The position numbers and the translations under genes were made by a program. From NCBI GenBank assembly GCA_034429215.1, contig DAOUGI010000006.1, positions 1 to 64,000 of the forward strand: a DNA stretch of 64,000 nucleotides. The letters run 5' to 3'. The notes beneath the pieces were generated by a model. That model ran no database searches. It had not been told where the DNA came from and saw nothing but the letters and a program-made list of their open reading frames with translations. This document shows positions 15,784 through 24,656 of the stretch, piece by piece. Position 1 is the first letter of the stretch; each line of letters starts with the position of its first letter. Source of the DNA: JAFGOG01 sp034429215 (lineage in GTDB: Bacteria; Chloroflexota; Anaerolineae; JAAYZQ01).

Positions 15784-15820
15784 TTTGAGCACCTATGCGT
15801 CTGAATAAGGTACAGATCGG

Positions 15821-16633
15821 TCATTTGGCCGGTCCGTTGGCCGCCAATAACTCGGAGACGGTCACAAAGCGATAGCCCTTCGCCTGCAATCCATCGATGA
15901 TGCCCGGCAGGGCCGCCCGCGACTCGGCCCGGCTCTCGTACATGACGTGCAGCAGGATGATCGAGCCGGGCCGCGCCTGCTCCAGGACGCGGGCCGCGAT
16001 GGCGTCCGCTCCGCCCGGCGCAGACTCGGGCGCGACCGTCCAGGTGATCGTCCGGCGGCCCGTCGAGGCCAGGTAGTAGGGCAGCAGGATCAGCTTTTTG
16101 CCGTTGGGCGGCCGGAAATGGATCTCGCCCGCATAGCCCGCCTGGCGGATGAGCTTGTCGGTCTGCTCGATCTCCTGGCGGATGAACGACAGAGGCCGGA
16201 GGATCAGGCGCGTGTGCGAATAGCTGTGGTTGCCCAGCTCGTGGCCGCCGGCGACGATCTGCCGGCCCAGCTCCGGATTCCTGTCCAGCGCCGCGCCGAC
16301 GACAAAAAAGGTCGCCTTGACCTGGCGCTGGCTAAGGGCATCGAGTACCTCGGCGGTGAACTGGGCAGTCGGGCCGTCGTCGAAGGTGAGGGCCACCACC
16401 GGCGCCCCTGTCTCGACGCTGTCGACGAGCCCGCCAAAGAGCTGGAAAGTATACGCATTGCTCAGCTTCCAGGCGCCGAACAGCATGGCCGGCGCGATCA
16501 GCACGGCAAGCACGGCAGCGCGCCCGGCCACACCCCATCGTCGCCGGGCCGGCCCGCGGGCCAGCCGCCACACGGCCAGCCCACCGGCCAGCAGGCCAAG
16601 CGCCAGCGCCAGGAAAATCAGGGTTTCAAGCAT
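15821..16633 (-). CDS. NodB-family polysaccharide deacetylase, membrane-anchored
   Basis: 270 residues. Two N-terminal hydrophobic helices (about 3-22 and 36-57) anchor a catalytic domain facing outward. Motif 1 is TFDDGPT (catalytic base and metal Asp), motif 2 HELGNHSYSH (the two metal-binding His), motif 3 RPPNGK, and ILLHVM near the end holds the acid His. Such enzymes remove N-acetyl groups from peptidoglycan or other amino-sugar polymers. It stands alone between two HAD genes, so the substrate is open. Confidence 0.92.
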   Translation of the reverse strand: MLETLIFLALALGLLAGGLAVWRLARGPARRRWGVAGRAAVLAVLIAPAMLFGAWKLSNAYTFQLFGGLVDSVETGAPVVALTFDDGPTAQFTAEVLDALSQRQVKATFFVVGAALDRNPELGRQIVAGGHELGNHSYSHTRLILRPLSFIRQEIEQTDKLIRQAGYAGEIHFRPPNGKKLILLPYYLASTGRRTITWTVAPESAPGGADAIAARVLEQARPGSIILLHVMYESRAESRAALPGIIDGLQAKGYRFVTVSELLAANGPAK

Positions 16634-16663
16634 CTGTTACGTTCCAATCTGCTCCATAGAACG

Positions 16664-17395
16664 TCAGGACAGCGCTCCGGGTTCCAACAGCTCGGCCAGG
16701 CTGCGGATGATCCGGTCGGGCCGGACCGGGCTCGACGAGGGCAGTCCTTGGCCCGAGATGTCCACCCAAATGCCGAGAATGCCCAGTCTCTGCGGCCCCG
16801 CCACGTCCCAATCCAGCCGGTCGCCGACCATCCACGCCTCGGCCGGCGCAACGCCGAGCTGCTCGCAGGCATGGCGATAGACCCGCTCGTCGGGCTTGCC
16901 GGCGCCAAACTCGCCCTCGATGACGACGCAGTCGAACAAGGGCGCCAGGACAAAGCGGTCGATCTTGCGCCGCTGGGCGGCACCGTTGCCGTTGGTCAGG
17001 AGGGCCAACCGCACGCCCTGCTCGCGCAGGCGACGGAGTGTCTCGATCGCGCCGGGGAAGGGCCGGATCGCCTCGCAGCGCAGGGCAGAAAACTCGCGGG
17101 CGATGCGGTCGGCGAGGCCGGGCGCGTCGACGTCCAGCGCCTGGAGAGCCATGCCGACAAGCTCCTGCCTAGCCCGCTCCAGGTCGAGGCGGCCGCGGCG
17201 GTGGCGGTCAGGGTCGCTCCAATACCAGATGCGCATCTTGTCGATCTCGGCCATCAGCCTATCGGGCGACAGGCCGGGCACCTCGGCGGCGAACCGGTCG
17301 CACACAATGCGCCAGCAGCGATCGCCATTGACCGAGTCGGCCAGGATGGTGTCGTCCAGGTCAAAAAGGATCGCCTTGGGCAAGTGCTCAACCAT
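16664..17395 (-). CDS. HAD-family hydrolase (YjjG/2-haloacid-type)
   Basis: 243-residue soluble phosphatase. Motif I AILFDLDDTILAD, motif II LLTNGNG, motif III lysine in GAGKPDERVYRHA and motif IV AWMVGDRLDWDVAGPQRLG are all present, with an alpha-helical cap after motif I. The layout matches YjjG-type nucleotidases and haloacid dehalogenase-like phosphatases; it is not closely related to the HAD gene at 15127. Start ATG at 17395. Confidence 0.88.
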   Translation of the reverse strand: MVEHLPKAILFDLDDTILADSVNGDRCWRIVCDRFAAEVPGLSPDRLMAEIDKMRIWYWSDPDRHRRGRLDLERARQELVGMALQALDVDAPGLADRIAREFSALRCEAIRPFPGAIETLRRLREQGVRLALLTNGNGAAQRRKIDRFVLAPLFDCVVIEGEFGAGKPDERVYRHACEQLGVAPAEAWMVGDRLDWDVAGPQRLGILGIWVDISGQGLPSSSPVRPDRIIRSLAELLEPGALS

Positions 17396-17421
17396 CAGAT
17401 TGCTCCGCCTTTCATCGCCGA

Positions 17422-18621
17422 CTAACCCCTGGCGGATGGCCTGACCGCGTTCAAGGCCGCGAACAGTCCCAACGCCACCACCAGCAGCAGGCCTATCACC
17501 ACCAGCAGGCTGCCCGGGCCCGCGCCCTCAAAGAGCTGGCCGACCACCCATGGGACCGACATCTTGCCCGCGCCCGACCCCACAAAGGTCCAGGCCGTCG
17601 CCTTGCTGGTCATGTCGATGCGCCGTCCCATCAGGGCCAGCGTCGTGGGGAGGATCGCCGCCAGCGATAGCCCCAGCCCCAGCGTTGCCACCCACAGCAG
17701 CCAGACCCGGCCGGGCCACAGCAGCACCACCGCGACCGACAGCAGGCAGCCCACCAGTGCCGCGGTCACGATCGTTTGCGGCTGCAAGCGCGCGCTCGCC
17801 GGGATGGCCAGCAGCCGGCCGGCGGTAATCGCCGCCCAGAACGCCGAAGCAAAGTAGGCCGCGCCAGCTTCGCTGGCCATCCGCAGCGCCTGGGCATAGC
17901 TGGGAACCCAGCCCCCAAAGCTGTGCTCGACGCCGGCGTACACGAAGAAGAACAGCGCCGTCAGCGCCACCAGCGCCGTCGCCTGCGCCGGCTGTGAGGC
18001 CAGCCGAGCGTTCCCCGTCACCCGGCTGCTCCGAGCCTGCTCGCCGGGCCTGCGCGGGCTGGGCAGCGCCACCAACAGGCCCGCCACCGGCAGCACCAGC
18101 AGGGCAAAGGCCCAATAGAACCAGCTCACGTCTCCCGTGGCCGACGTTGCCAGGGCAACTCCCACCGGCGCCAATAGAGCGCCCACCCCAAAAAAGACGT
18201 GGAGCGCATTCATATAAGGTCCGGCATGGCCAGTGTGAGCCCACAGCACCGACGTATTGCAGCCGACTTCGACCATGCCCTGGGCTATCCCAAAGAACAA
18301 AAAGAGGAGGGTAAGGAGCCACAGGCTTGCCGCGATCGGGATCAGGACCGCCATGCCGGCCATCAAAACCAGCACAGCGCCCAGCACCCAGTGCACCGGC
18401 AGCCGGTCGAACAGCCGCCCGCCCACCAGCGCGCCGAGCAAAAACCCGGCGGCCGCCGCGGCAAAGACCAGGCTGATCCGGCTCAGCGTGCTGCCGGTGT
18501 GCTCGGCCAGGGCCGGCAGCGCCGGCCCAAGCGCCGCCACGCCCATGCCGAACACCACAAATACCACAAAGTAGCCGATAGTCTGGGCCGTGCGGGTTCT
18601 CGACGAAGGCTCCGTGCTCAG
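17422..18621 (-). CDS. MFS transporter with a non-standard start
   Basis: Roughly 399 residues with 12 transmembrane helices. VFAAAAAGFLLGALVGGRLFDR is the helix 2-3 motif A region. The weak similarity to FucP/FsR-type facilitators (LALMGRRIDMTSKATAWTFVGSGAGK) does not fix a substrate. The start is unclear: no ATG, GTG or TTG lies in frame between the first helix and the upstream gene. A GAGGAG ribosome site (18628-18623) points to CTG at 18621 or ACG at 18615, and the upstream gene stop overlaps this point. A non-standard codon or a sequencing error are both possible; see findings. Confidence 0.75.
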   Translation of the reverse strand: MSTEPSSRTRTAQTIGYFVVFVVFGMGVAALGPALPALAEHTGSTLSRISLVFAAAAAGFLLGALVGGRLFDRLPVHWVLGAVLVLMAGMAVLIPIAASLWLLTLLFLFFGIAQGMVEVGCNTSVLWAHTGHAGPYMNALHVFFGVGALLAPVGVALATSATGDVSWFYWAFALLVLPVAGLLVALPSPRRPGEQARSSRVTGNARLASQPAQATALVALTALFFFVYAGVEHSFGGWVPSYAQALRMASEAGAAYFASAFWAAITAGRLLAIPASARLQPQTIVTAALVGCLLSVAVVLLWPGRVWLLWVATLGLGLSLAAILPTTLALMGRRIDMTSKATAWTFVGSGAGKMSVPWVVGQLFEGAGPGSLLVVIGLLLVVALGLFAALNAVRPSARG

Positions 18622-19511
18622 TCTCCTCGTTCTTGGATATCGACACCGGCTTGTGGGGCCGCCCCAGGCCCTGCCAGGCCCGCATTTTGGGACGGCCCGC
18701 GACTGCGGGTGGTTATCGCCGACTTGTAGCGGTATTCGTCCACGTGCAACAGGTCCAGTACGCGGATCGGATCCTGCTTGACCAGGTTCCGGCAGGCGCG
18801 ATAGGCGATCCAATACGAATTCTTGTCGCCGCCGGCCACCAACTCCTCGACCAGGTCATACACCAGCTCGGGCAGCCGGCGGGCCAGATCGCTCAGGCCG
18901 TTGCCGACTGAGGTGCGAGGGTAGGGTGCGCTCTCCCGGAAGAGCCGCCTCAGTACCGACAAATGGTAATCGGGCTGGGCGTAAAACCAGCGGTTCTCCT
19001 GCACCGGGCGAAGGGTCTCGCCGACAAAGCGGCGCAGGTGAGCATTGTTCGACTCGACCAGGCGCAGCAGGAAGACTTTCATCTCGGCGGGATGCTTTTT
19101 GATCAGCTTGCGAAAGAGCATCTGGGCGATCTCGCGGGTTTCCCAATCGCCGGCGGCCGCGGCTGCCTCGAAGAAGGGCAGCACGGGCTGATAATCGTCC
19201 AGGCCGCAGAAGGACAGCATGCCCAGCGCCACGCACCTGCCGAGCGGGTCGCGGCTCGCCTCGTACAGACTGGCAGCGATGCCAAAGGCGGGAGCGCCGA
19301 CCGCGGCCAGGCGGATGTGGAGATAGCCGGCCAGGACCTTGACGGTGTGAACCCGGCCGTAGGAGATCCGCTTGTCTGCCGGGATGTTGGCGTACAGCTT
19401 GGCCAGAACGGCGGCGATCCCTGCAGTCGCGGCGGCGTACTCCTGGCGCGCAGCCTGGTCAAGAATGTCGCGCTGTATCTCCTCTTCTATCTCACCGGTC
19501 AGTATTTCCAT
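18618..19511 (-). CDS. AlkC/AlkD-like HEAT-repeat protein
   Basis: 297-residue all-helical protein. Repeated helix pairs run through residues 25-260, and LRRFVGETLRP followed by TSVGNGLSDLARRLPELV and AYRACRNLVKQD parallels the AlkC/AlkD signature regions (RLASEG..P, SVANHLNDIAK, RHALRTLVK). These enzymes remove alkylated bases from DNA by HEAT-fold base capture. The catalytic Trp/Asp of AlkD cannot be placed with certainty, so this may be a non-enzymatic relative. The last 25 residues are Gly/Pro-rich and atypical. Start ATG at 19511 chosen over a TTG at 19523. Confidence 0.6.
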   Translation of the reverse strand: MEILTGEIEEEIQRDILDQAARQEYAAATAGIAAVLAKLYANIPADKRISYGRVHTVKVLAGYLHIRLAAVGAPAFGIAASLYEASRDPLGRCVALGMLSFCGLDDYQPVLPFFEAAAAAGDWETREIAQMLFRKLIKKHPAEMKVFLLRLVESNNAHLRRFVGETLRPVQENRWFYAQPDYHLSVLRRLFRESAPYPRTSVGNGLSDLARRLPELVYDLVEELVAGGDKNSYWIAYRACRNLVKQDPIRVLDLLHVDEYRYKSAITTRSRGPSQNAGLAGPGAAPQAGVDIQERGD

Positions 19512-19563
19512 TCTACACAGCAAAAAGCATCCACACGCTCCGCGGCCTGCGCAAATCTGCGCC

Positions 19564-20103
19564 CTAGTCCGCTGGCCGCCTCAGCTTGAGCCCGCTGACA
19601 AAATGCCAGCTCTCGAAGCGGAGCCTGGATTCGGCGGCGTCATAGCCTTCGGTGGCGGTCTCGAACGGCTCCAGGAAAGTGTCACGCTTTTTCCCATACA
19701 CCTTGGAGCTGGTCAGGAAGGCAGCCGACGAGACGGCGACGGGCAAGCCCTCGGGGATGACCAACTTCAGGTCGCCTACAAAGCCCAGGAAGCGGATGGT
19801 CGTCTCGCCGGGAGGCAGGGTCGCCTGGGTCAGGTCAAAGGTGGCGTCGCCAATCAGGACCCACAGCTCCTCGTCGAGAGGGGTCCAGGCACCGGTGCGC
19901 TTGACGTCGCCCAGCAGACGGACGTGCATGGCGGTGCCGGGCGGGGCAAAGCGCGGGCGGAGGATGATATAGACGCCGGCGGCGATCAGGGCCAGGGGCA
20001 GGGCCAGGGCGCAAAAATCGACGCCGATCCAGGAGCTGATCAGGGCCAACAGGCCGAGGACGACCAGCACCCCACCAATAAAGACATAGCCACGGTTGCG
20101 CAT
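19564..20103 (-). CDS. LiaF-like membrane protein
   Basis: 179 residues from the ATG at 20103, which follows GGAGGAGAAA. Two N-terminal helices (about 5-25 and 30-48) are followed by a beta-helix-like C-terminal domain with GDVKRTGAWTPLDEELWVLIGDATFDLTQATLPPGE and GFVGDLKLVIPEGLPVAV, the hallmark of LiaF/cell-wall-stress sensor proteins. In Firmicutes LiaF restrains the LiaSR two-component system; no LiaS or LiaR homologue is adjacent here. Has its own promoter at 20175-20203. A second, longer relative lies at 43058. Confidence 0.83.
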   Translation of the reverse strand: MRNRGYVFIGGVLVVLGLLALISSWIGVDFCALALPLALIAAGVYIILRPRFAPPGTAMHVRLLGDVKRTGAWTPLDEELWVLIGDATFDLTQATLPPGETTIRFLGFVGDLKLVIPEGLPVAVSSAAFLTSSKVYGKKRDTFLEPFETATEGYDAAESRLRFESWHFVSGLKLRRPAD

Positions 20104-20174
20104 TTTCTCCTCCTGTAAGACGGATTCTACCACGAAGGACACAAAGGCAACAAAGGTGATCGAACAGCGCCTTT

Positions 20175-20203
20175 ATTATACTTCAGAATGCGGTAACGGG
20201 CAA
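20175..20203 (-). promoter_or_regulatory. promoter of the LiaF-like gene
   Basis: TTGCCC (20203-20198), 17 bp, TATAAT (20180-20175) on the minus strand, about 70 bp before the ATG at 20103. Confidence 0.8.
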
Positions 20204-20276
20204 GCCGGCGAAGGAGGGCTTGGCGCAAACGCAGGTGCGGAGGGGCAACCGCAGAGGGTCGTCCTGACCTGAAGGG

Positions 20277-21254
20277 CTACAGGGCGACCGGCGCGCCGAG
20301 ACGGGCCGATTCGTACAGGGCGACCAGGGTGGCGATATTGGCTCGGCTGACCGACAAGGGGACCGGCAGCGGCGCGCCGTCCAGGGCGGCGGCGGCGACG
20401 GCCTCGAGTTCGCATTGGTAGGGGTCGGGTCGCACGTCGCCGGCCTCCTCCTCGTGATCCTGGTTGTCGCGCAGGATCATCCGGCTGTCAGGCCGGATCA
20501 GGAACGGCCGGTCGATGGTCAGAGTCGCCTCGCTGCCGGCGACCTCGACGTGGGTGCGAAAGGCCTGGCGGAAGGAGCAGTCAAAGGCGGCCGTCGCGCC
20601 GCCGGGAAAGTGCATCAAGCCGGAGGTGGCGAGGTCCACGCCACCATCGGCCAAGGTTTGCCAGGCAAAAACGCGGTCGGGCTCGCCCAGGATCCACCGG
20701 CAAAAGCTGACAGGGTAGATGCCGATGTCCCACAGCGCCCCGCCGCCCAGATCGGGCTTCCAGCGCACATCCCCCGGCCGATCGAGAACGAAAGAGAAGG
20801 AACCACAAGCAAAGCCCACCTCGCCCAGGGCGCCGGTGTAGGCCAGGCGGCGGGCCTCGTGCAACAGAGGGTGGTAGAGGTACATAATCGCTTCGGCCAC
20901 GACCACGCCGGCTGCGTTCGCGGCGGCGACGATCCGGTCACAATCGGCCACCGACTGGGCCAGCGGCTTTTCGCACAGGACGTGCTTGCCGGCCTGGGCG
21001 GCGCGCACCGCCCACTCGGCGTGGAGGCTGTTGGGCAGCGAGATATAGACGGCGTCGATACCGGGCTCGTCGAGCAGGGCCTGGTAACTGCCCAGGGCGC
21101 GGGGAATCTTCCACTCGGCGGCATAGGCGTCGGCCGAGGCCTGGCTGCGGCTGGCGACGGCAACCAGCTCGGTCCGGCGGGCTTGGCGCATGGCCGGAAT
21201 CAGGCGGCGGTTGATGCGGGCAGTGGATAAAATAGCCCAGCGAAGCACCTTCAT
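20277..21254 (-). CDS. Gfo/Idh/MocA-family oxidoreductase
   Basis: 325-residue NAD(P)-dependent sugar oxidoreductase. An N-terminal Rossmann fold (WAILSTARINRRLIPA, then VAVASRS) is followed by ISLPNSLHAEWAVRAAQAGKHVLCEKPLA with the catalytic Lys of the EKP motif near 97, and a C-terminal alpha/beta domain with GGALWDIGIYPV. The glycine-rich loop is unusual (STARIN instead of GxGxxG). Position directly after two sugar permeases suggests it acts on the imported sugar or a derivative, such as a glucose-fructose-type or inositol-type dehydrogenase. Confidence 0.88.
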   Translation of the reverse strand: MKVLRWAILSTARINRRLIPAMRQARRTELVAVASRSQASADAYAAEWKIPRALGSYQALLDEPGIDAVYISLPNSLHAEWAVRAAQAGKHVLCEKPLAQSVADCDRIVAAANAAGVVVAEAIMYLYHPLLHEARRLAYTGALGEVGFACGSFSFVLDRPGDVRWKPDLGGGALWDIGIYPVSFCRWILGEPDRVFAWQTLADGGVDLATSGLMHFPGGATAAFDCSFRQAFRTHVEVAGSEATLTIDRPFLIRPDSRMILRDNQDHEEEAGDVRPDPYQCELEAVAAAALDGAPLPVPLSVSRANIATLVALYESARLGAPVAL

Positions 21255-21280
21255 GGACAGAACCCCCTTGGGAATAGATT

Positions 21281-21306
21281 CCCCCTCACCCCAAAGGGCG
21301 AGGGCC
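21281..21306. repeat. CCCTCACCCC/GGGCGAGGG short palindromic repeat
   Basis: An imperfect palindrome in the 57-bp gap between the oxidoreductase and permease genes. A related block lies at 28966-29000. These look like fragments of the GC-rich CCCTC...GAGGG repeats found between genes in many bacteria; here it could end the permease transcript. Confidence 0.5.
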
Positions 21307-21311
21307 GATGG

Positions 21312-22238
21312 CTATCCCTTCACCGATCCGGCCAGCAGGCCGCGGATGAAATACCGCCCCAGGATGACATAGATGAGGAGGGTCGGGACGGCGGCGATCA
21401 GTGTCCCGGCCATGACAATATTCCACTCTTTGATCTGGCTGCCCGACAGGTTCCGCAGGGCGACGGTGATCGGCTGCATCTCCGGCCGCTGCAAGATCGA
21501 CACGGCGAACAGGAACTCGTTCCAGATGTTGGTAAACTGCCAGATGATGACGACGACAAAACCGGGCAGCGACAGGGGGAACAGCACCTTGCGGTAGACG
21601 CCCAGCAGGCCCGCGCCGTCGATGCGGGCCGCCTCGATCAGGTCGGTGGGCACCTCGGCGTAATAGTTGCGAAAGATGAGGGTGGTGATCGGGATACCGT
21701 ACACGACGTGGACCAGGATCAGCGCCCACAACGTGCCGCCCAGGCGCCAGCCAAACACCTCGATCATGCCCAGGGTCTGGGTGAGCGGGATGAGCACGCT
21801 CTGGTAGGGAATGAACATGCCAAACAGCATCAGGAAAAACAGGGTCCGGGAGCCGGGGAACTTCCACTTGGACAGGATATACCCGTTGATCGACCCGAGC
21901 ATGGCCGACAGGATAGTGGCCGGGATGGTCAGCTTGACGCTGTTGAGCAGGTTAGGTCCCAGGCCACGCAGGCCCTTCTCGGAGATGCCCGACCACGCTT
22001 GGGCAAACGTGTCGAAGTAAAGCTCTTTGGGCGGGAGCCACATCCGCGACAGGTCCTGGACCTCTTCAAAGCTCTTGAGCGAGCTGATGACCAGGACATA
22101 GACGGGCACCAGGAAAATGATGGCAAACAGGATGAGCAGGAAATAGATGGCGATGCGGCTGGGGTCCAACCGCCTGGCTCTGACGGCGCGGGGCCGGGAT
22201 CTCGGCTCGTCCTGGGCGGCCACGGGCAGATCGGTCAT
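21312..22238 (-). CDS. sugar ABC transporter permease, MalG type
   Basis: 308 residues, six predicted helices, preceded by a basic N-terminal tail. The EAA loop EAARIDGAGLLGVYRKVLFPLSLP (about 205-228) contacts the ATPase. WNEFLFAVSIL and the conserved GxxxxxP pattern fit the second permease of CUT1 systems. The stop/start overlap with the partner permease (22235-22238) shows translational coupling. Pairs with the binding protein at 23249 in glucose/mannose-type uptake. Confidence 0.93.
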   Translation of the reverse strand: MTDLPVAAQDEPRSRPRAVRARRLDPSRIAIYFLLILFAIIFLVPVYVLVISSLKSFEEVQDLSRMWLPPKELYFDTFAQAWSGISEKGLRGLGPNLLNSVKLTIPATILSAMLGSINGYILSKWKFPGSRTLFFLMLFGMFIPYQSVLIPLTQTLGMIEVFGWRLGGTLWALILVHVVYGIPITTLIFRNYYAEVPTDLIEAARIDGAGLLGVYRKVLFPLSLPGFVVVIIWQFTNIWNEFLFAVSILQRPEMQPITVALRNLSGSQIKEWNIVMAGTLIAAVPTLLIYVILGRYFIRGLLAGSVKG

Positions 22239-23149
22239 AGTTCCACCTCCCGGCGGAAGCTGTAGATCAGGTAGGGGATGATCACCACGGCGATCATTAA
22301 CAGCATGATGATCGAGATGGCCGCGCCCTGGGAATAGTGGTTGCCCTGGAAAGTCGTCTCGAACATAAAGATGCCCGGCATGTCGGTGACAAAGGCCGGC
22401 CCCTTGCCGGTCATGCTGTAGACCAGGTCAAAGATCTTGAGCGAGATGTGACCCAGGACAATGAGGGCCGACAGGGTGATCGGCTGGAGCATGGGCAGGA
22501 TGATCCGGCGGTAGATGCTGATCTCGGAAGCGCCGTCGACGCGGGCGGCCTCGCGGATCTCTTCGGGGATGCCGCGCAGCCCGGCCAGATACATGGCCAT
22601 GGTATAGCCGATCATCTGCCACGCAGCAGCGATGATTACCGGGATGAGGGCCACGTGAAAGGGGCCGATCGAGCTGGTCTCGGTGTACCATTTCCAGCGC
22701 AGAGCGTCGAGGCCCACCATGTTGAGCAGGGCGTTGACGCCGCGCAGTCGTGTGTCAGTGCCGGGGGCAAAGATCCACTGCCAGACCACACCGGTAAAGA
22801 CGAAGGACAAGGCCATGGGGAAAAGGTAGATGGTGCGAAAGAAGCCCTCCCCTTTCACCTTCTGGTCGAGCAGAATGGCCAAGAGGAGGCCGATGCTGAC
22901 GCAGATGGCCAGGAAAAAGAGGGTGAAAAAGAGGGTATTCCACATGTCGATGCCGAACCGCTGCTGGCTGAAGAGGTTCTTGAAATTCTCAAACCCCACC
23001 CAGGTATAGTCGGGCAGGACGGTGTTCCACTTGGACAGCGAGGTTCTGGTGGTCCAGGCGATAAAGCCGTACACAAAGATGGCGATCAGGATGATGGAGG
23101 GTAGGAGCAACAGAAAAGCGAGCCAGCGCTCGCGGCGGGCTTCAGACAT
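22235..23149 (-). CDS. sugar ABC transporter permease, MalF type
   Basis: 304 residues with six helices and the EAA loop EAARVDGASEISIYRRIILPMLQP near 206-230. It is the first permease of a CUT1 sugar importer; YTMAMYLAGLRGIPEEI just before the loop is typical. The gene follows the binding-protein gene after 99 bp of heptameric repeats and overlaps the MalG-type gene by 4 bp. No ATP-binding subunit is encoded here, so a shared MsmX/UgpC-type ATPase must be supplied elsewhere. Confidence 0.93.
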   Translation of the reverse strand: MSEARRERWLAFLLLLPSIILIAIFVYGFIAWTTRTSLSKWNTVLPDYTWVGFENFKNLFSQQRFGIDMWNTLFFTLFFLAICVSIGLLLAILLDQKVKGEGFFRTIYLFPMALSFVFTGVVWQWIFAPGTDTRLRGVNALLNMVGLDALRWKWYTETSSIGPFHVALIPVIIAAAWQMIGYTMAMYLAGLRGIPEEIREAARVDGASEISIYRRIILPMLQPITLSALIVLGHISLKIFDLVYSMTGKGPAFVTDMPGIFMFETTFQGNHYSQGAAISIIMLLMIAVVIIPYLIYSFRREVEL

Positions 23150-23159
23150 GTCGTGCCTC

Positions 23160-23246
23160 CAAGCTGTTAGCCATCAGAAGTTAGCCGTCAGCCGTCAGCT
23201 ACCAGCGGCATAGCCGCTGATAGCTGAAAGCTGATCGCTGAAAATT
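23160..23246. repeat. heptameric AGCTGAT-type repeat tract
   Basis: Degenerate tandem copies of a 7-bp unit (AGCTGAT, AGCTGAA, TAGCCGT, TCAGCCG on the two strands) fill most of the gap between the binding-protein and permease genes. Inverted halves (TAGCCGC/GCGGCATAGC-like) would let the mRNA fold, which might lower permease expression relative to the binding protein. Related tracts recur at least six more times in the window. Confidence 0.8.
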
Positions 23247-23248
23247 AG

Positions 23249-24517
23249 CTATTTGCACACACCGGCGTCGACGCAGGCCTTGGCCATGGCGGTCTGGGCG
23301 GCGGCGACGTCCTTGTCAGTGACGAACAGGGTCATGGCATCGTTAAAGGCGGTGACCCACCCTTCGGCGGCAGCCGCGCCATGAGCCAGACTGGGGACGA
23401 TCGCGTTGGAGCCAAAGTCGTCCATCGCCGACTGCAGGTACTCGTCGTACAACGCGCGATCGCCATCGGTGCGGGCCGGGATCGAGCCCTTCTTGGGGTT
23501 AAAGGCATCCTGGCCTTCTTTCGAGCCACACACAGTCAGCCAGGCGACGGCATTGGCCCGGTCCTTGGCGTTCTTGGGCAGGCCGAACGAGTCGGACAGC
23601 ATGATGAAGGTGCCCCCGGTGCTGGGCGACGGCGCCCAACCAAACTCCTTGTTGGGGGTCAGGTTGGCAGCCTTGAAGTAGCCCTCAGCCCAATCGCCCA
23701 TGATGGTCATGGCCGCATCACCGTCGGCGACGAGCTGGGCGGCCTGGTCCCACGACAGGGCGGCGTGGTCCTCGTTCACATAGTCCAGCATCTTGGCCAT
23801 CGTGTCCAAGGCCGACGTGACTTCGGGGCCGTTCCAGTCGGTCGTGCCGGTCCACAGGCCCTTGTATTTGTCGGGACCCATCGCGCCGAGCAGCACCGAC
23901 TCGAACAGGTGAGTGGCGGTCCAGATGCCGTTGTCGCCCAGGGCCAGCGGGGTGACTCCGGCGGCCTGGAGCTTGTCGGCGGCGGCAAAGAACTCGTCAA
24001 AGGTCTTGGGCGCGGTCAGGCCGTTGTTGGCAAAGACCTCGGTGTTGTACCACAACACATTCGAGCGGTGGATGTTGACCGGGACGCTCCAGATCTCGCC
24101 GTTGTAGGACAGGATGTCGATCACGCCCTGGGGATACTTGTCCATCCAGCCGTTGTCTTTAAAGATCTCGGTCACCGGCTCCATCTTGTCGGCCTTGACC
24201 CAGGAATCGATCAGCTCGTGGCCGGCGTGAACCTGGAACGAGTCGGGCGGGTCGTCGGCGCCCATGCGGGTAGCCAAGACGGCCTTGGCGTTCGAGCCGG
24301 CGCCGCCGGCGACGGTGGCGTTGATAAACTCGACGTCGGGGTACTTGCCACTGTAGAGCTTGATCATTTCGGCCAGGCCGTCGGCTTCGCCGCCGGCCGT
24401 CCACCAGCTAAAGATCTCCAGCTTGCCAGAGCCCGCTTTTTCCTCACTGGCGCCACAGCCGGCCAACAGGAGCGAAGCGATCATCAGAACTATTACCAAA
24501 AGGTGCATCTTTTTCAT
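23249..24517 (-). CDS. glucose/mannose-type ABC solute-binding lipoprotein
   Basis: 422 residues from the ATG at 24517, behind GGGAGGAG. Signal peptide with lipobox SLLLAGC. The mature protein matches the Thermus thermophilus glucose/galactose-binding protein along its length as I recall it: FSWWTAGGEADGLAEMIKLY, FINATVAGGAGSNAKAVL, PPDSFQVHAGHELI, SVPVNIHRSNVLWYN, TIMGDWAEGYFKA, WAPSPSTGGTFIMLSDSFGLP and FNPKKGSIPARTD. It therefore most likely binds glucose, mannose or galactose and feeds the two permeases that follow. Lacks an adjacent ATPase. Expressed behind the ROK repressor. Confidence 0.88.
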   Translation of the reverse strand: MKKMHLLVIVLMIASLLLAGCGASEEKAGSGKLEIFSWWTAGGEADGLAEMIKLYSGKYPDVEFINATVAGGAGSNAKAVLATRMGADDPPDSFQVHAGHELIDSWVKADKMEPVTEIFKDNGWMDKYPQGVIDILSYNGEIWSVPVNIHRSNVLWYNTEVFANNGLTAPKTFDEFFAAADKLQAAGVTPLALGDNGIWTATHLFESVLLGAMGPDKYKGLWTGTTDWNGPEVTSALDTMAKMLDYVNEDHAALSWDQAAQLVADGDAAMTIMGDWAEGYFKAANLTPNKEFGWAPSPSTGGTFIMLSDSFGLPKNAKDRANAVAWLTVCGSKEGQDAFNPKKGSIPARTDGDRALYDEYLQSAMDDFGSNAIVPSLAHGAAAAEGWVTAFNDAMTLFVTDKDVAAAQTAMAKACVDAGVCK

Positions 24518-24656
24518 TTTTCGGGTCTCCTCCCACAGTTTTGTAGAATGCAGATTAACACTGGTTACCACAGGTGATTTGTCTCTTGTCGCTAACCCCC
24601 TTTCATGCAGGTTCCGTGCCTGGTGATGCAGAATTCCTAGCGTGCATGGGCGCTGC

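Noticed and set aside
15947..17425. 492-codon plus-strand open frame
   Set aside because: It runs antisense across two real genes (NodB deacetylase and HAD hydrolase), with a composition typical of a reverse-strand shadow.
17528..18685. 385-codon frame overlapping the second MFS gene
   Set aside because: Gly/Arg/Ala-rich wrong-frame translation without membrane helices, while the other frame gives a clean 12-helix transporter.
23381..24577. 398-codon plus-strand frame opposite the sugar-binding protein
   Set aside because: Shadow of a gene with strong GC codon bias; the minus-strand product is a clear ABC binding protein.
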